This document shows positions 47,475-59,174 of a DNA stretch of 64,000 bases, piece by piece. Position 1 is the first letter of the stretch. Each line of letters opens with the position of its first letter. This DNA comes from Ophiura sarsii (lineage: Eukaryota > Echinodermata > Ophiuroidea > Amphilepidida > Ophiuridae): NCBI GenBank assembly GCA_035610835.1, contig CM069457.1, forward strand, positions 40,713,319 through 40,777,318. The letters are read 5' to 3'. Below the pieces are notes generated by a model. That model was not told where the DNA came from. It saw only the letters and a program-made list of their open reading frames with translations, and ran no database searches. The position numbers and the translations under genes were made by a program.

Positions 47475-48046
47475 CAGTCCTCAAAATAAGTAACTGACCA
47501 GGTAATAAATATGCTCTCAAGTCCAACAATATAGTTCCTACGTAAAATTATTAAATTATAAAGTTGTAAGGAAATTTCTTTCCTTTAATTTGAGATATGA
47601 CACATGAAGATTGAATGAATATTAAATCAGTTATTTGCCTAAAACCAAAACCAAAACAAAGTCCGTTTTTCATTCTAACATTTTGTTTGCCTACACGCAC
47701 CCTCGGACTAGCAACAGGCAGATTATTGATTAACTGGTAGCGACAACTCACGGGTCGATTGTAAGATGAGGATTGGGTATGCTTCAAATGATTAATGCAG
47801 CCCATACACACCCCAGTCACGCACCCCTGCGTGTTCAAAACCAAAGTGTGAAAACGTAAACTGCACTTTGTTCAATCCTTTTCAATGTTGCATTCCTAAT
47901 TATTAACCGATCTTCGTGAACAATATCTCAAATTAAAGAAAAGTATTTTTTTTACAACTTCATAATTTAATATTTTTACGTTGGAGCTATAGAGTTGGAG
48001 TTATGGGTATATTTATTACCTGGCCAGTTACTTATTTTGAGGACTG
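47475..48046. mobile_element. Mariner/Tc1-like element with long arms, TA target
   Basis: CAGTCCTCAAAATAAGTAAC is inverted at the right as GTTACTTATTTTGAGGACTG, with TA on each side (47473-47474, 48047-48048). Arms extend for about 130 bp through TTATTAAATTATAAAGTTGT and TTTGAGATAT. The 97-codon minus frame at 47551-47844 inside has no transposase signature. Confidence 0.9.
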
Positions 48047-48341
48047 TATAGTGCACCACAGGTCTATTGTGTGTAATAAATTACGATAGAGCAGTTGAAA
48101 CCGAAGATCACAGGTCTAGACGAGAGAATGTCTGTAGTTATTTTCATGACAAACAAACAGACAAGCTTAATAAATACGTAAGCAAATAAAATCGAACATA
48201 TTAATTATATACAAAAATATGTGGTGAAGATGCTGTGGTAAAGAGGAATTGGTTCGTTTGTCTTAACCTTTCGGATGTCAAAAGAAAGAGTGTATGGCAG
48301 TAGTATTATGTCAATACGAAAACAACAATTTTCTCGATATA

Positions 48342-48432
48342 CAAGGGTCATTCAATAAGTTATACCTCATCCCTTATAACATCGCTAATATGAATGCCAG
48401 CCCCATGAATTTGTCATGATTATAGCTCTTAA
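48342..48432 (+). mobile_element. Truncated end of the 7480-8536 mariner-like family
   Basis: CAAGGGTCATTCAATAAGTT, then CATAACATCGCTAATAT-like and TTTGTCATGATTATAGC blocks match the first ~90 bp of 7480-8536. The rest is missing. An M1 MITE starts about 30 bp downstream. Confidence 0.75.
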
Positions 48433-48461
48433 TATACACATTTATAATACTTTGTACTTAA

Positions 48462-48693
48462 TATTTTCCACGTTGCAGGTGTCTGCAGACGACTTTCAAA
48501 AATGTCTAAAAATGTTTCAAAAATGTCAACATTATTTAATTCGTTACAATATTTGGAATCGTCATGATAAATGCATTATGAGAAGTACAAATATGCCTAG
48601 TATAGGTTCAGTAATTCTTGAGATTAATGAAAGTTTGGATGGTTTGAAAAATCAGTTTTGTATAATATTAAACTAAAAGCCGCGTGGAAAGTG
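48462..48693 (+). mobile_element. TTAA-flanked MITE (family M1)
   Basis: TTAA at 48458-48461 and 48694-48697. Left end decayed (TATTTTCCACGTTGC), right end GCCGCGTGGAAAGTG intact. The core AGTAATTCTTGAGAT is present. One of the more diverged copies. Confidence 0.83.
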
Positions 48694-49069
48694 TTAAAGT
48701 GATACGAAATCAAGCAATTGCTCTTCTCGATCACCATTATTTTCACTGTATTTCAAATAATATCTGTCACTAGTTGGTGAACTTTGGACAATCATGTACA
48801 CTTTAATAGGTAAACCCTTTTTGTAATGGACTATCAAGTACTCGACCCAGGAGTCAGTATTTGTTGGAGAAGTGGCATCATTTGCATAATTGATATCAGT
48901 TTTTAAGGATTACATTTTGGAATGATGTAAACAAATGACGAACAAAATAAATTCCCCCCGGAAAATCGCATTTTACACAGCATTCATTAAGTGATATTGA
49001 CTCGCCGTCGACATATGCAGGAGAATGGTGTAGCGTGTGTAAGCTTAATCAACTGGTGGGGTTTTGATG

Positions 49070-49205
49070 ATCATTAAACGTGCGCAAAATGTTAATGCGA
49101 TGAAACTTGATACGATTGAGGTTTAATATGGGAAATGTGACGGATGTGCGACAAATCTCTGAGCTGTAAAGTTACTGTACGCAGGATGATGATGAACCAC
49201 CCAGA
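49070..49205 (-). repeat. Inverted copy of the dispersed module
   Basis: Minus strand: GGGTGGTTCATCATCATCCT, then GTACAGTAACTTTACAGCTC and AGAGATTTGTCGCACATC. This matches the forward modules near 12430-12850 and 27470-27520. Confidence 0.75.
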
Positions 49206-49219
49206 GGTCTTGGGTGTTT

Positions 49220-49800
49220 GTAAAGTCATTGATAGACTCGACACTTGCATTTGTTTTTGTCTACGGCATGTCTATTGCTGAACATCTTCAACAAGGTCTA
49301 TTGCTTTTAACAATAAGATTTGGGCCGAAGTCTGTAAGTCTGATTGTTTGTAAAGTCATTGATGGTGTTTGTAAAGTCTTTGATGGACTCGACACTTGCA
49401 TTTATTTGTGTCTACGGCAGGTCTATTGCTGAATATCTTCATCAAGGTCTATTGCTTTTAACAATAAGATTTGGGCCGAAATCTGTAAGTCTGATTGTTT
49501 GTAAAGTCATTGATGGTGTTTGTAAAGTCGTTGATGGAGTCGACACTTGCATTTGTTTTTGTCTACGGCATGTCTATTGCTGAACATCTTCAACAAGGTC
49601 TATTGCTTTTAACAATAAGATTTGGGCCGAAGTCTGTAAGTCTGAATTTTGTAAAGTCATTGATGGTGTTTGTAAAGTCTTTGATGGACTCGACACTTGC
49701 ATTTATTTTTGTCTACGGCAGGTCTATTGATGAACATCTTCAAAAAGATCTATTGCTTTTGACAATAAGATTTGGGCCGAAGACTGTAAGTCTGATTTTG
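49220..49800 (+). repeat. ~150-bp minisatellite, four units
   Basis: GTAAAGTCATTGATGG at 49350, 49501 and 49651 marks units of 151, 150 and 150 bp. A first unit (49220-49349) lacks an internal 21-bp duplication of GTTTGTAAAGTCATTGATG type. Each unit also has TTGCATTTRTTTTTGTCTAC and AAGATTTGGGCCGAA. Frames of 72 to 109 codons run through it (for example 49495-49824) and are repeat artefacts. Confidence 0.95.
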
Positions 49801-49824
49801 TTCTTGTGGAAAAGAAATAGTTAA

Positions 49825-50065
49825 CACTTTCCACGGGGCAGGCGCCTGCAGATGACATTCTATCTTATACAAAATGTTTCAAAAATGTCAACATTATTGA
49901 ATTTTATTACCAAATTTGGAATCACCATGAGAAATGCATTGAAATGATTACAAACATGCCTATTATTGGTTCAGTAATTCTTGAGATAAATTAAGAAAAT
50001 TGAAAAAAAGTTTTTGGAAAAATCTGTTTTGTATTATGGTAAAACTATTAGCCGCGTGGTAAATG
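49825..50065 (+). mobile_element. TTAA-flanked MITE (family M1)
   Basis: CACTTTCCACGGGGCAGG after TTAA (49821-49824), ending GCCGCGTGGTAAATG before TTAA (50066-50069). It sits about 20 bp after the end of the 150-bp minisatellite. Confidence 0.87.
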
Positions 50066-50194
50066 TTAAGGGCGCTACAAGAAACAATGATTAGACATTG
50101 GTATATGAATGACGCTATGTTGTTTAAATGAATAGAGTAATAGACTGTTTGAAATCGAGATTGCAAGAGTTAGAAAAAACACTCCAAAGCTGCA

Positions 50195-50870
50195 TAATCA
50201 ACTGGTGCCTGAAGTATGAACACCTTTTCTCATTTAGGATATGGGAAACAAATTCTTAATGTTTTTCATCAAACATTGTGTTATTGGAAACAAACGTTAA
50301 TGTTTATTATCTAGTAGTGGAACACGGGATATGGTAACCTATCGTGCACGGGAACACGGGATAAGGAAAATCAACAATTTTTTCTCATTTAGGTATGTGA
50401 ACTGCGGATATGGGAAACTAATTCTTAATGTTTTTCATCAGACATCGTAACACGATGTATTGGAAACAAACGTTAATGTTTATTATCTAGTAGTGGAACA
50501 CGGGATATGGGAATTTATCATACATGGGAACACGGGATAAGGAAAATCAGCACTATGTTTCTCATTAAGGTATGGGAACTGCGTATATTTGAAACTAATT
50601 ATTAACGTTTTTCATAAAACATCGTAACACGATGTATGGGAACACATGATAAGGAAAACCAACACTTTATTTGGCATTTGAACACGGGCTATGGGAAACT
50701 TATAATTATCAGCTTTTGGAACACGGCGTAAGGGGAATTTTCAAGCACGGGATAAGGAAAATCAACATCAACACCTTGTTCTCTATTAGATATGGAAACA
50801 CGGGATATTTGAAACTAACACTTTGTTTATTATCAGGTACGAGAACAGATAAAGAAAGGATATGCGTAAG
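50195..50870 (+). repeat. 47-bp minisatellite relatives in a higher-order arrangement
   Basis: GGGAACACGGGATAAGGAAAA units alternate with TTTCTCATTTAGGTATG, TCTTAATGTTTTTCATCA and AACGTTAATGTTTATTATC blocks. The TTTCTCATT landmark recurs at 50225, 50381 and 50558. This is a composite repeat of about 156-177 bp that includes the 47-bp unit seen in A1 and A2. Confidence 0.82.
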
Positions 50871-51009
50871 TAATACTATATATAACCCTAACCCTATCCC
50901 ACAACACGGTAACAACACAGTCAGCAGCACTTGGCTAGCGCGCGCACAAGTTCTATCTCATGTAGCACTAAACCCCGGGTATATATGGTGTCCGGTTTTT
51001 TAGCCTGGG

Positions 51010-53070
51010 ACCCCCCGTGGTTAGGTGGTGGTGTATCTTGCCTTGTTCTTCGTTCCATCCCCACCTAGGATTAGGGTTAAGAACGTTATACATCTGCTAT
51101 ACCCTGTCATTGTGTACATAATTAAATATTGTAAAAAAACAATCACACCCAGAGAATATGCAATAATTCAAACTCACATCATCTACTTTATATGAAGCCG
51201 TCTCTCACTCTGTAAGCATATAGTCCAAAATATCGACTTTACAATGAAATATAAGCATAAAGGATTTTTGTGATTGTTATGAACTTTTCGCTTGAATTGA
51301 ATTGAATTCGTGATTTTGCTAAACAATTAATACGGGTTTTTACCATGGGGAAAGGTGTTAAACATACGTTGCTATAGTTTCTTTTACAAAACATGTCACC
51401 CACTGCAGCAGCTGTTAGGAAATTATCTGTCAATAATGTCTATATATGGCAAAAATACCTGCATATTTGAGACACCAATCACGCGAAATTGAAAGGCTTT
51501 TAATTGTCATTGCTACATCATGATGTTATTAAAACAGACTTATCATGTTCCTATAATGTAGCATTACATTATACTAATCAACTGTAATTACAATTTTGCG
51601 AGATACAGACGACTAGAAACAGACAGATAAAAACGATATCTAATAATCATGATAATAGTATGATTTGTTAATGATGATGATTTGTTCCTGGCTAAACAGT
51701 GAACATGTTTCATCTCACAAACCAGTTTCTGTTTCTTGTATTATATGGTTGAGAGATTGTTAATGGTTTATCGGTCTTTATAAGACTGAACCAAATACAT
51801 GTATACAATGTTAAATTTAGATATATATCCTAATTTTACATCTGCCTATTCTTTAAAAATTGTATATTTAGAGACGTCGGCCATACACGACGACACAAAT
51901 ATGGTACAGCTTACAATATGAGATCAACGTGTATAGCAAAACAGCTATACACTATACTGTATTGTATTATCAATCTTATTTAGTAAATTGGTTATTATCA
52001 ATAATTGCTATTGGTTTTTATCTTTTATCATAAAATTAACGCTTTTTGTTCGACTTATTTTAATCAAACAACAACAAATTCCCCCTTTCTATAAACTCGG
52101 CGAATCTAGCGAGTTGTTTACCAACTTCCTGCTTCGAATAATCGCGTTCTTTAGCACACGCACACACCCCAACGCAGCGTTATACGCACAACGCATACGC
52201 CGGCAACTTGTGCAGGGCGTGCTTGAATATTTTAACGCAATGACCATACGCACTTTAAGGTAAGCTATAATAAATTAAGCCCCGCCCCAAACTATCTATT
52301 ATCGGGCTCATACTATATAATACGTATCGGCTACATATCAGTCAAAAACCAACCAACTTGCATGTTGACATCCAAAACCACACTCACTATATACACACTA
52401 TAAGTTGATATGGTTAATAAATAGGTAATTTTATTAAAAACAAATTCGACAAATATATGTGATTGGTAGAACACCTTTTTTCCTTCAAAAAAATCAAAAA
52501 ATCCAAGATGACTCCATCGCTCAATGAGATAGGGGCCGGACTGCCACACATGCAGTTGGCGGACAACAATGTGAAAGTATGGGATCATTTTAAAGTTTTT
52601 GAGTGACAGTTTACCATGGAAATTACGGATCCTCCTTACCGTGAAGGGGGGTTATTTCATCATGAAATTTGATATTGATGTAGGGCTAGTACGTTCATAG
52701 TAAAAAACACACTAAGCCACGCTGCTCGTTCCCGCAGTATACCTCGCGCAATAGGCTCGGTTGATTGCGTCATCTAACCCCGTCCGCATATGCGCTTGGA
52801 GATGCGCTAAGAAAGAGTATTGTTTAGCATTGGGGCGGGTGGGGGAGGGGATAGATTAGGAAAAAATTGTAATAGTATAGATTCATAGCACGAATATTTA
52901 AAATAGAATTCAAGGTTGAAATAATTCATGTGGAAAGGTGGAAACAATAGGAAGTTCCTGAACACTAAATAGTGCACGTAGTCTGACTTACAGCTTATGA
53001 GAACAGAACCTAATGAGTATGCTGACCGATTATTACAAAAAACAATTTCATGCATAAGGCGGCGAAAATA
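51010..53070. other. No gene recognised
   Basis: AT-rich sequence without a recognisable domain. It contains the TTAGGGTTAAG-type stretch at about 51070 and a frame at 51988-52263 with a C-terminal YAQRIRRQLVQGVLEY segment that I cannot assign. No array or clear TIR pair was found. Confidence 0.5.
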
Positions 53071-53075
53071 ACACA

Positions 53076-53306
53076 CCCTGTTTTACGCGCGGACGGACAT
53101 GTCAAGTAGGGTCGGTCGGTCGGTTTTTTACCTATAATGTCACCAAAATCTGCAAAAATCGGGATTTTTAAAAAAAATGTGTGAACAAAAATTGTCAACA
53201 TATTTTCGGCCAAAAGACGACTGATTTTACATGATTTGAGAAAAAACCTTCTAAAAAAATCTTGAAAAACGCAAAAAAGTTGGTCGGTCGGGCCCATAAA
53301 ACAGGG
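53076..53306. mobile_element. Probable MITE with CCCTGTTTTA ends
   Basis: CCCTGTTTTACGCGCGGACG at the left is approximately inverted at the right as CGGTCGGGCCCATAAAACAGGG. GGTCGGTCGG repeats lie just inside both ends. Target duplication not identified. Confidence 0.55.
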
Positions 53307-53515
53307 TTAGGTTTGACTCGCCTAACGGCACGTCGGTGGTATAATAAAGCACAGTTTATGTTATCCAAGGAAGGAAATTCAAGTTGCAACTTCGAAATAA
53401 AATTGGATCTATTTATTTTCATTATTTCATCGTAATCAAATAGGTTACACTAAGGCTTATTTCTGGTATTGACAATAAAAATATGATGTATCGCAAACGA
53501 TCACCTAAACATTAA

Positions 53516-54020
53516 GGGCCGTATTCTCGTACTAAACACGGTTTTAGCTTAAAACCGTGTTTAACTAAACGCGTGTCTAACTTAAACGTGAGTTTATCCT
53601 TTAAACGACGTGTTTAACAAAACACGATTTTAAACTCTGCAAATCTCGTTCCCAGAGTGGTCCTGCGTTGATTGTATACAGGTACTTATTTCATTGTGGC
53701 CCTAATGGGTTACAATAGGTATCGACCGAATGCCTTAAGTACACGATACTTTTAAAGACTACGCGATCAGCATGTCAGCTTGCACCGGGCACGGTTGAGT
53801 AATCATTCAAGGCATACAGTTGGTGCGCGAGTTTAGTTAAACACGCACTAAACTACCCCCGTACCCATGTTTAAAGTTAGACATATTTCGGCTAGTTAGA
53901 CGCGTGTTTAAGTTAAACAAATGTACGAGAATCGCGTTTAGTTAAACGCTGTGTCTAAAGTCAAAGTTAGACGCGTGTTTAGCTTAAAACCGTGTTTAAC
54001 TACGTACGAGAATACGGCCC
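53516..54020. mobile_element. Complete family D element, PIF/Harbinger-like, TAA target
   Basis: GGGCCGTATTCTCGTAC at the left is inverted at the right as GTACGAGAATACGGCCC. TAA flanks both ends (53513-53515, 54021-54023). C1 has an uninterrupted site at 43531. Arms contain repeated GGTTTTAGCTTAAAACC and GTTTAACTAAACGCG palindromes. Three-base TWA targets and GGGCC-type ends fit PIF/Harbinger MITEs. 505 bp, non-coding. Confidence 0.88.
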
Positions 54021-54631
54021 TAAATGTATAGTCAAATATGCTAATTGAATAGTAACTATGATGATACAACACCGCGATTTGGTATATTGTTCCTACATGT
54101 ACATCTTCGCGTCTTCAAGCGCCCTTGACTCTTTCCTACCAACAAATAAATTGCAGACATACACTCTTCAACCCTATAAACATTATCTTGGAAGATTATA
54201 TGAACGATTACTATGATGTGCCCACAATCCTTTAATGCCTAGTTTGGAATCATGTAAAAACCTTTAGGCGGTTTAATAACATCCTGAATATGGTAACTTC
54301 ACAGCTCGTGGATTATATGCACTATCCCCGGGCACTATCCGTAAAGGTTTGTCTTCATTTTTATCTCAAGTTGATCGAGATTAGTGTCAATCGAACTGAA
54401 ATGTTTCGCACATGGTAATGATTACATTAGCCCGGTAATGATTACATTAGCACCCTTCTAGACGAAACTCTCACAAATTGTCTTTCACTAGCTTAGTCAA
54501 CCTTTTCATGAATAATGGAAAAGTAGCAAAAGCGGACGAGTTTTAAGTTTCTTGTTTAACAAGTATTTCATCGCCTACATGTACGTTAAACGTGATCTAT
54601 CTATACTTGCCTACTCCCTGCTGAGTTGTAA

Positions 54632-56165
54632 TGGTAGGCGTCATAATTAATCTGCAGTGTTTTCCATTTACTTTTGTTTGTATTGACATACTAAATCTAT
54701 TTGACCAAAATCTATGCCTCACTTCCATTACTTGAAAAATCTGTGCTTGAACATAATATGAAAAATAGGATTGGTGACCCGTCACTTCAAAATGGACATG
54801 TTGGAGGCCCATGTTAATTCTGAGTTATTGGTATGACTTAAAAGAGTACATTTTAAGCTTTGAAATTATACCATGTTGAAGGTAATCGGACTTTGTAATC
54901 ACAAGATTGAAGAAGCATGAATATTGTTTTCTATTATTTTCTTTATAATTCACCAAATATATTGGCCTCTATTGCAAAACTGTGTTTGCAGACAACATGT
55001 CCTTTTTGACGTGACTGGTCATTTAAACTAAACGAGAAATTGTTTTATTAAGACCCTCTTTAGTTTGAACAACATTAGTCATTGCCTGCTTATGATTAAA
55101 CATTTTTATTTCAATATAGTCTAGATTCTCCGCAAAATTAAGAAATACCTGCATGTTCGAGACATTTATAATTCAGTTTTGCTGTCACATTCTAATGCAC
55201 CAGTAATGTATAACATGATAATGAGGTAATGTTTAATGGTGTGGTAATTAGACTATGCAGCTGCGATTACAATTATGAAACATTAAGGCGACTTGACACA
55301 GATAAGTTGAACTAATGTACCATTTAGATCTAAATCAGATAGAGGTTTTCGCAAGTGATGTGTACCGAAAACGGGACAACCAACACTAAGCGATTATATT
55401 ACTTAATAAAAAACAAATTCTTGAAACCTCTGATGTTTCAAAATTAGCATATCAAATATTATCATAAGCAGGCAATCAGTTATTTATTGAAAACATAGAG
55501 GGTCGATTCAGAATGTCAAACTATTCTACTGCATTGCAATGTCAATGTGAACCAGTAGACATTATAGACACAAAATCAGGGTGTTTATAAAACATGTACT
55601 CGCGTATGCACGCGTACGTACGTGCGTACGATTAATCATTCTGAATTCTCCCTGTTAGTACCATTTGTTATCTGTAATGCAACCTATTGTTTGCTGTGCT
55701 CACGGTCCATCCCGTTAACCCCGTAGGGCACAAGGGAAAGACCCAACGTGCGGTGCACCAAAGGGGAATGGGGCTTCCATCGTTAACCACTGCTGGTCGG
55801 TTGAGGGTCCAATTTAGATTGAGCCCCGCAGGGATTTAAAACCGCCTTCGCCACGTGGTATTAAGGAGAATTGAAATTGGTCAGATAAGATAAAACACCA
55901 GGTATAAACTTGGCTGCACACACATGTATAGGCGGTGTCTTTTACCATTGTGAAGTACATACACATAGGCCGTATGTGACTGTACAATCGTACGTAGGGT
56001 GTCGACGTGTACGTGTTTTACAAACACCGACAAAATCACTGTCCATATAGTAATGGAAGAGAAGCAAGCGGGTGTGGCTAAATCAATTGACTTTGTCACA
56101 GATGTAGATAATGAGCAACAAGTGAGAACAGTCCATGGTGACAAACACTCAACACACATTCAGGC
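54632..56165. other. C2-specific ~1.5-kb insertion of unknown origin
   Basis: Sits between GAGTTGTAA and CCTCTAAACTTACCACG, which are almost adjacent in C1 (44910-44945). It holds an alternating purine/pyrimidine tract at 55600-55630, a GC-richer block at 55685-55860 and a frame at 55999-56160 (HIVMEEKQAGVAKSIDFVTD) that I cannot assign. No terminal repeats identified. Confidence 0.55.
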
Positions 56166-57525
56166 CTCTAAACTTACCACGTTGAAATGCTCGCACAATG
56201 AACAGAACAGGTATGGGTCCTGTTGCATATTTTGTAAGATACATCAGTTTTCAACTCTTCGTAAGGGGATTGTAAAGGTATTCATAATTCAATATTCATG
56301 AAATAGAACACACCCAAACAATGCAGTTTACTGTTTCATCTCTCTTTAACCATCCCCCAGTATTAGACTCTCCAAATAGTTCGATTACCATCAGAGCCAT
56401 CTCAGACCTTGTTATATAGTTTCTTAAGTTTTGTTGTTGTTGCTGTCTGCCACGACCTGCAAGATGAGAATAACGAATACTGGTACTCTGTCAGCATTGA
56501 GCATCTTTGAAATAGCAAACATATTCAAAACCGCCGCCAAAATGCTAATATTATGTATAAAACCCACGAGGTTGAAAGAATGTTATCCAACTTTCTTGAC
56601 CACGGCTTTGATGCTTTATCCAGGGTACTAAATCATCCCTCCTACACCATTTATCTGATTTATTTCACACCACCTGTGTCTTGCCAGCGTGCTTGCTACC
56701 ATTTCCATCGCTGCCCTAAGCATGGCTCAAGGCTCTTTAGTCTGGGTGCAACTAGAAACCCTATATATAAAATGTTGTTGTGTTAAGAAATTCCAACTTT
56801 GAACTTCAATTTGTCATAGAAACTAGTGCTATATCATATTTTGTAAAAACAAAAGTTAAAATTTCGAGGAAAAAAAAAATCACATTATATTATCCGAAGA
56901 GCAGATTTTAGTTTTAAAACTACCCCAAATCTGGCTGAAAGTCACCATGTGTGGCAAGTCATGTGGCAAGACTGCAGCGCGTACGTGCTTGCTACCAGTT
57001 CCACCGCTGCCACACTCAATGTCCCCCAGCATGCGGTCGATGGTGTTGGATGGATGTAATTCTTGGGTGAAACATACTAATACTAGCGTCATGGCCATTT
57101 CAACCTGTCAGACTTGGACTCAAACTTTACAGGCAACTGGAATGTAATGCAAAATGTGTCCTGACTCAAAATATTATCTCCAACTTAAATATAGGTGATT
57201 GTCAAATAAATCTGTGTTTTTGTATAGATCTGTTTGTTAACCTAAAAAGAAAAATCGACCGACCGACCCAGATGTTTGCACTTAAAAAGACATACCCACT
57301 TCTTGTTTTACTAACCAAATATCCCCACCCAACGTTCAATAAAACGTTGAAATAACATTATTATGTTCATCTTGGTGTTTTGTGTAGCTTTCTTGTCGCT
57401 TAAACTTTCCTTAAATGCATCTCAGATATAGGGCCTTACGCTTCTCAATTTCAATCCCTGTCTTTCCTTGCCATACAAGCAACAGACTTGCGGTAGACTA
57501 GATATGCTTGCATCACATCCTTTAA

Positions 57526-57757
57526 TACTTTCCATGCGACAGGCGTCTGCAGACGACATTCCAAAATGTCACAATTTGTTTCAAAAATGTCACAATTATT
57601 CAATTTCAACACAATTGTTGGAATCAACATGCATTAAAATAAGTACAAACATATCTAGTATTGGTTCAGTAATTCTTGAGATAGGCTTTGAAAATTGGGA
57701 AAGGATTGTAAACAATCTGTTTTGTGTATGGTAAAAATAATAGCGGCGTGGAAAGTG
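57526..57757 (+). mobile_element. TTAA-side MITE (family M1), B2 forward copy
   Basis: Orthologous to 35746-35982: TACTTTCCATGCGAC after TTAA (57522-57525), ending GGCGTGGAAAGTG. Present in both B copies, so it predates the duplication. Confidence 0.83.
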
Positions 57758-58090
57758 CCTCTGTGCTCCTCAATTTCAATCCTTGTGTTTCCTTGTCATA
57801 TAGGCAACAGACTAGATATACATGTATGCTTGTGTCCTACCTAGAAACCTACCTGAAAGGCTTTCGGCGGTTTTCCTCTCTATATCCTATTTATATTAAC
57901 TTTATACAGCTCACAGATTTGCCACGCTTCCGCCAACGTTCGCATTTTTGAATCTGCAAATGCTCTCCAGTTTCAACACTCTAAATATTTTACGCATGTA
58001 ATGATTACATGAGCCTACTTGTATACTAGACTTACCCAAACGGGGCTATCCTTGTCTGTTTGTATTGCGTACTTTCTTGCGCTTATTGTA

Positions 58091-58837
58091 AACTGCTCAC
58101 AAAAAGTTAGGAAACTTTTATTAATCAAGTATATTTTTATTATTTATTACCCTCTTTGTATATGTTATATGTTAATGGAAAGCTGAAGTGTTCCTCTTTA
58201 AAATTATACCACATTTGCAATGATTACATGTTGCTGAACTTGGCCACATGAATGAGAATGAGGCAAAGTCACAAATCAAATGTGCCAAAATTACCGTTAT
58301 CTGTGCTAAACAGTCACTAGGTAATGATCAATAATCAAACCGGTCATGTTTGAAAACCATGAATGGTTTACACAAAGATTTGCACCAGTGAGCACAACAC
58401 ATACAAGTTAACCCTCATCTCTTTAGAAAACCATTGTTTGGGTATTTGCAATATTGGGTTAACAGGTGGAAGGTCATGAAGTGCCAGGCTGTCATCAACG
58501 CCTTCGGATCATCCACTCGTTACTGAACTCAGCTCTTGTCTCAATCAAATTGATTAAGATCAGTATTAGTTAGTTGTCTTGCTTGTTTTCATTACAGTGT
58601 CAATTTGTTTGTTCACACAGTAACACAAAATTGCTAATTTTGGCACATTTGATTTGTGACTTTGTCTCATTCTCATTGATGTGGCCAAGTCCAGCAACAT
58701 GTCATCATTGTACATTTGGTATCAATTGAAAGAAGAACACTTCAGCTTTCCATTGATATGCAGCATAATACAAGAGGGAAATATATAATAAAAATATACT
58801 TGATTAAAAAAAGTGTCCTAACTTTTTGTGAGCAGTT
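58091..58837. mobile_element. Mariner/Tc1-like element with ~220-bp arms, B2 only
   Basis: AACTGCTCACAAAAAGTTAG is inverted at the right as CTAACTTTTTGTGAGCAGTT. TA flanks both (58089-58090, 58838-58839). B1 has the uninterrupted TATTGTATACTATAGCAC near 36308. The arms include GTCACAAATCAAATGTGCC against GGCACATTTGATTTGTGAC, and GCTGAAGTGTTC against GAACACTTCAGC. 747 bp without a transposase. Confidence 0.92.
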
Positions 58838-58927
58838 TATACTAGCACAAATAGATTGAGTTCATTGCAAATTTGATCGAGTTTTCCGCTCAATTTCCGC
58901 ACCAGAATAGCACTGTTTACTGGTTAA

Positions 58928-59174
58928 CACTTTCCACGCGGCTATATATAGTTTTACCATTTATTATACTAAACAGGTTTTTCCAGAAACCTTTCCCAAT
59001 TTTCAAAATATATCTCAAGGATGACTGAACCAATACTAGGCATTTTTGTACTTATTCTAATGTATTGCTCATGGTGATTCTAAATATGGATATGAAATTC
59101 AATAATGTTGACGTTATTTTAAACATTTTGTGAACTTTTGGAATGTCGTCTGGAAGCCTGCCGCGTGGAAAGTG
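58928..59174 (-). mobile_element. TTAA-flanked MITE (family M1), B2 inverse copy
   Basis: TTAA at 58924-58927 and 59175-59178. Minus-strand M1 core (CTCAAGGATGACTGAACC). Orthologous to 36404-36633. Confidence 0.87.

Larger units (their letters stand above)
53480..56325. repeat. Segmental duplication copy C2
   Basis: Matches C1 in three blocks: 53480-53515 plus 54021-54110, 54110-54630 (partly), and 56165-56325. The gaps are the family D element and a ~1.5-kb C2-specific insertion. It runs directly into B2. Confidence 0.87.

Noticed and set aside
47551..47844. Transposase gene inside the 47475-48046 element
   Set aside because: The 97-codon frame lacks any DDE/DDD motif or helix-turn-helix resemblance. 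The element is non-autonomous.
49495..49824. 109-codon frame with repeated VKSLMDSTLAF
   Set aside because: A minisatellite read through. Unit lengths of 150/151 bp allow long frames by chance.
55685..55860. CpG island or rRNA-like block
   Set aside because: Somewhat GC-rich, but I recognise no rRNA motif and no adjacent gene. Left as part of an unassigned insertion.
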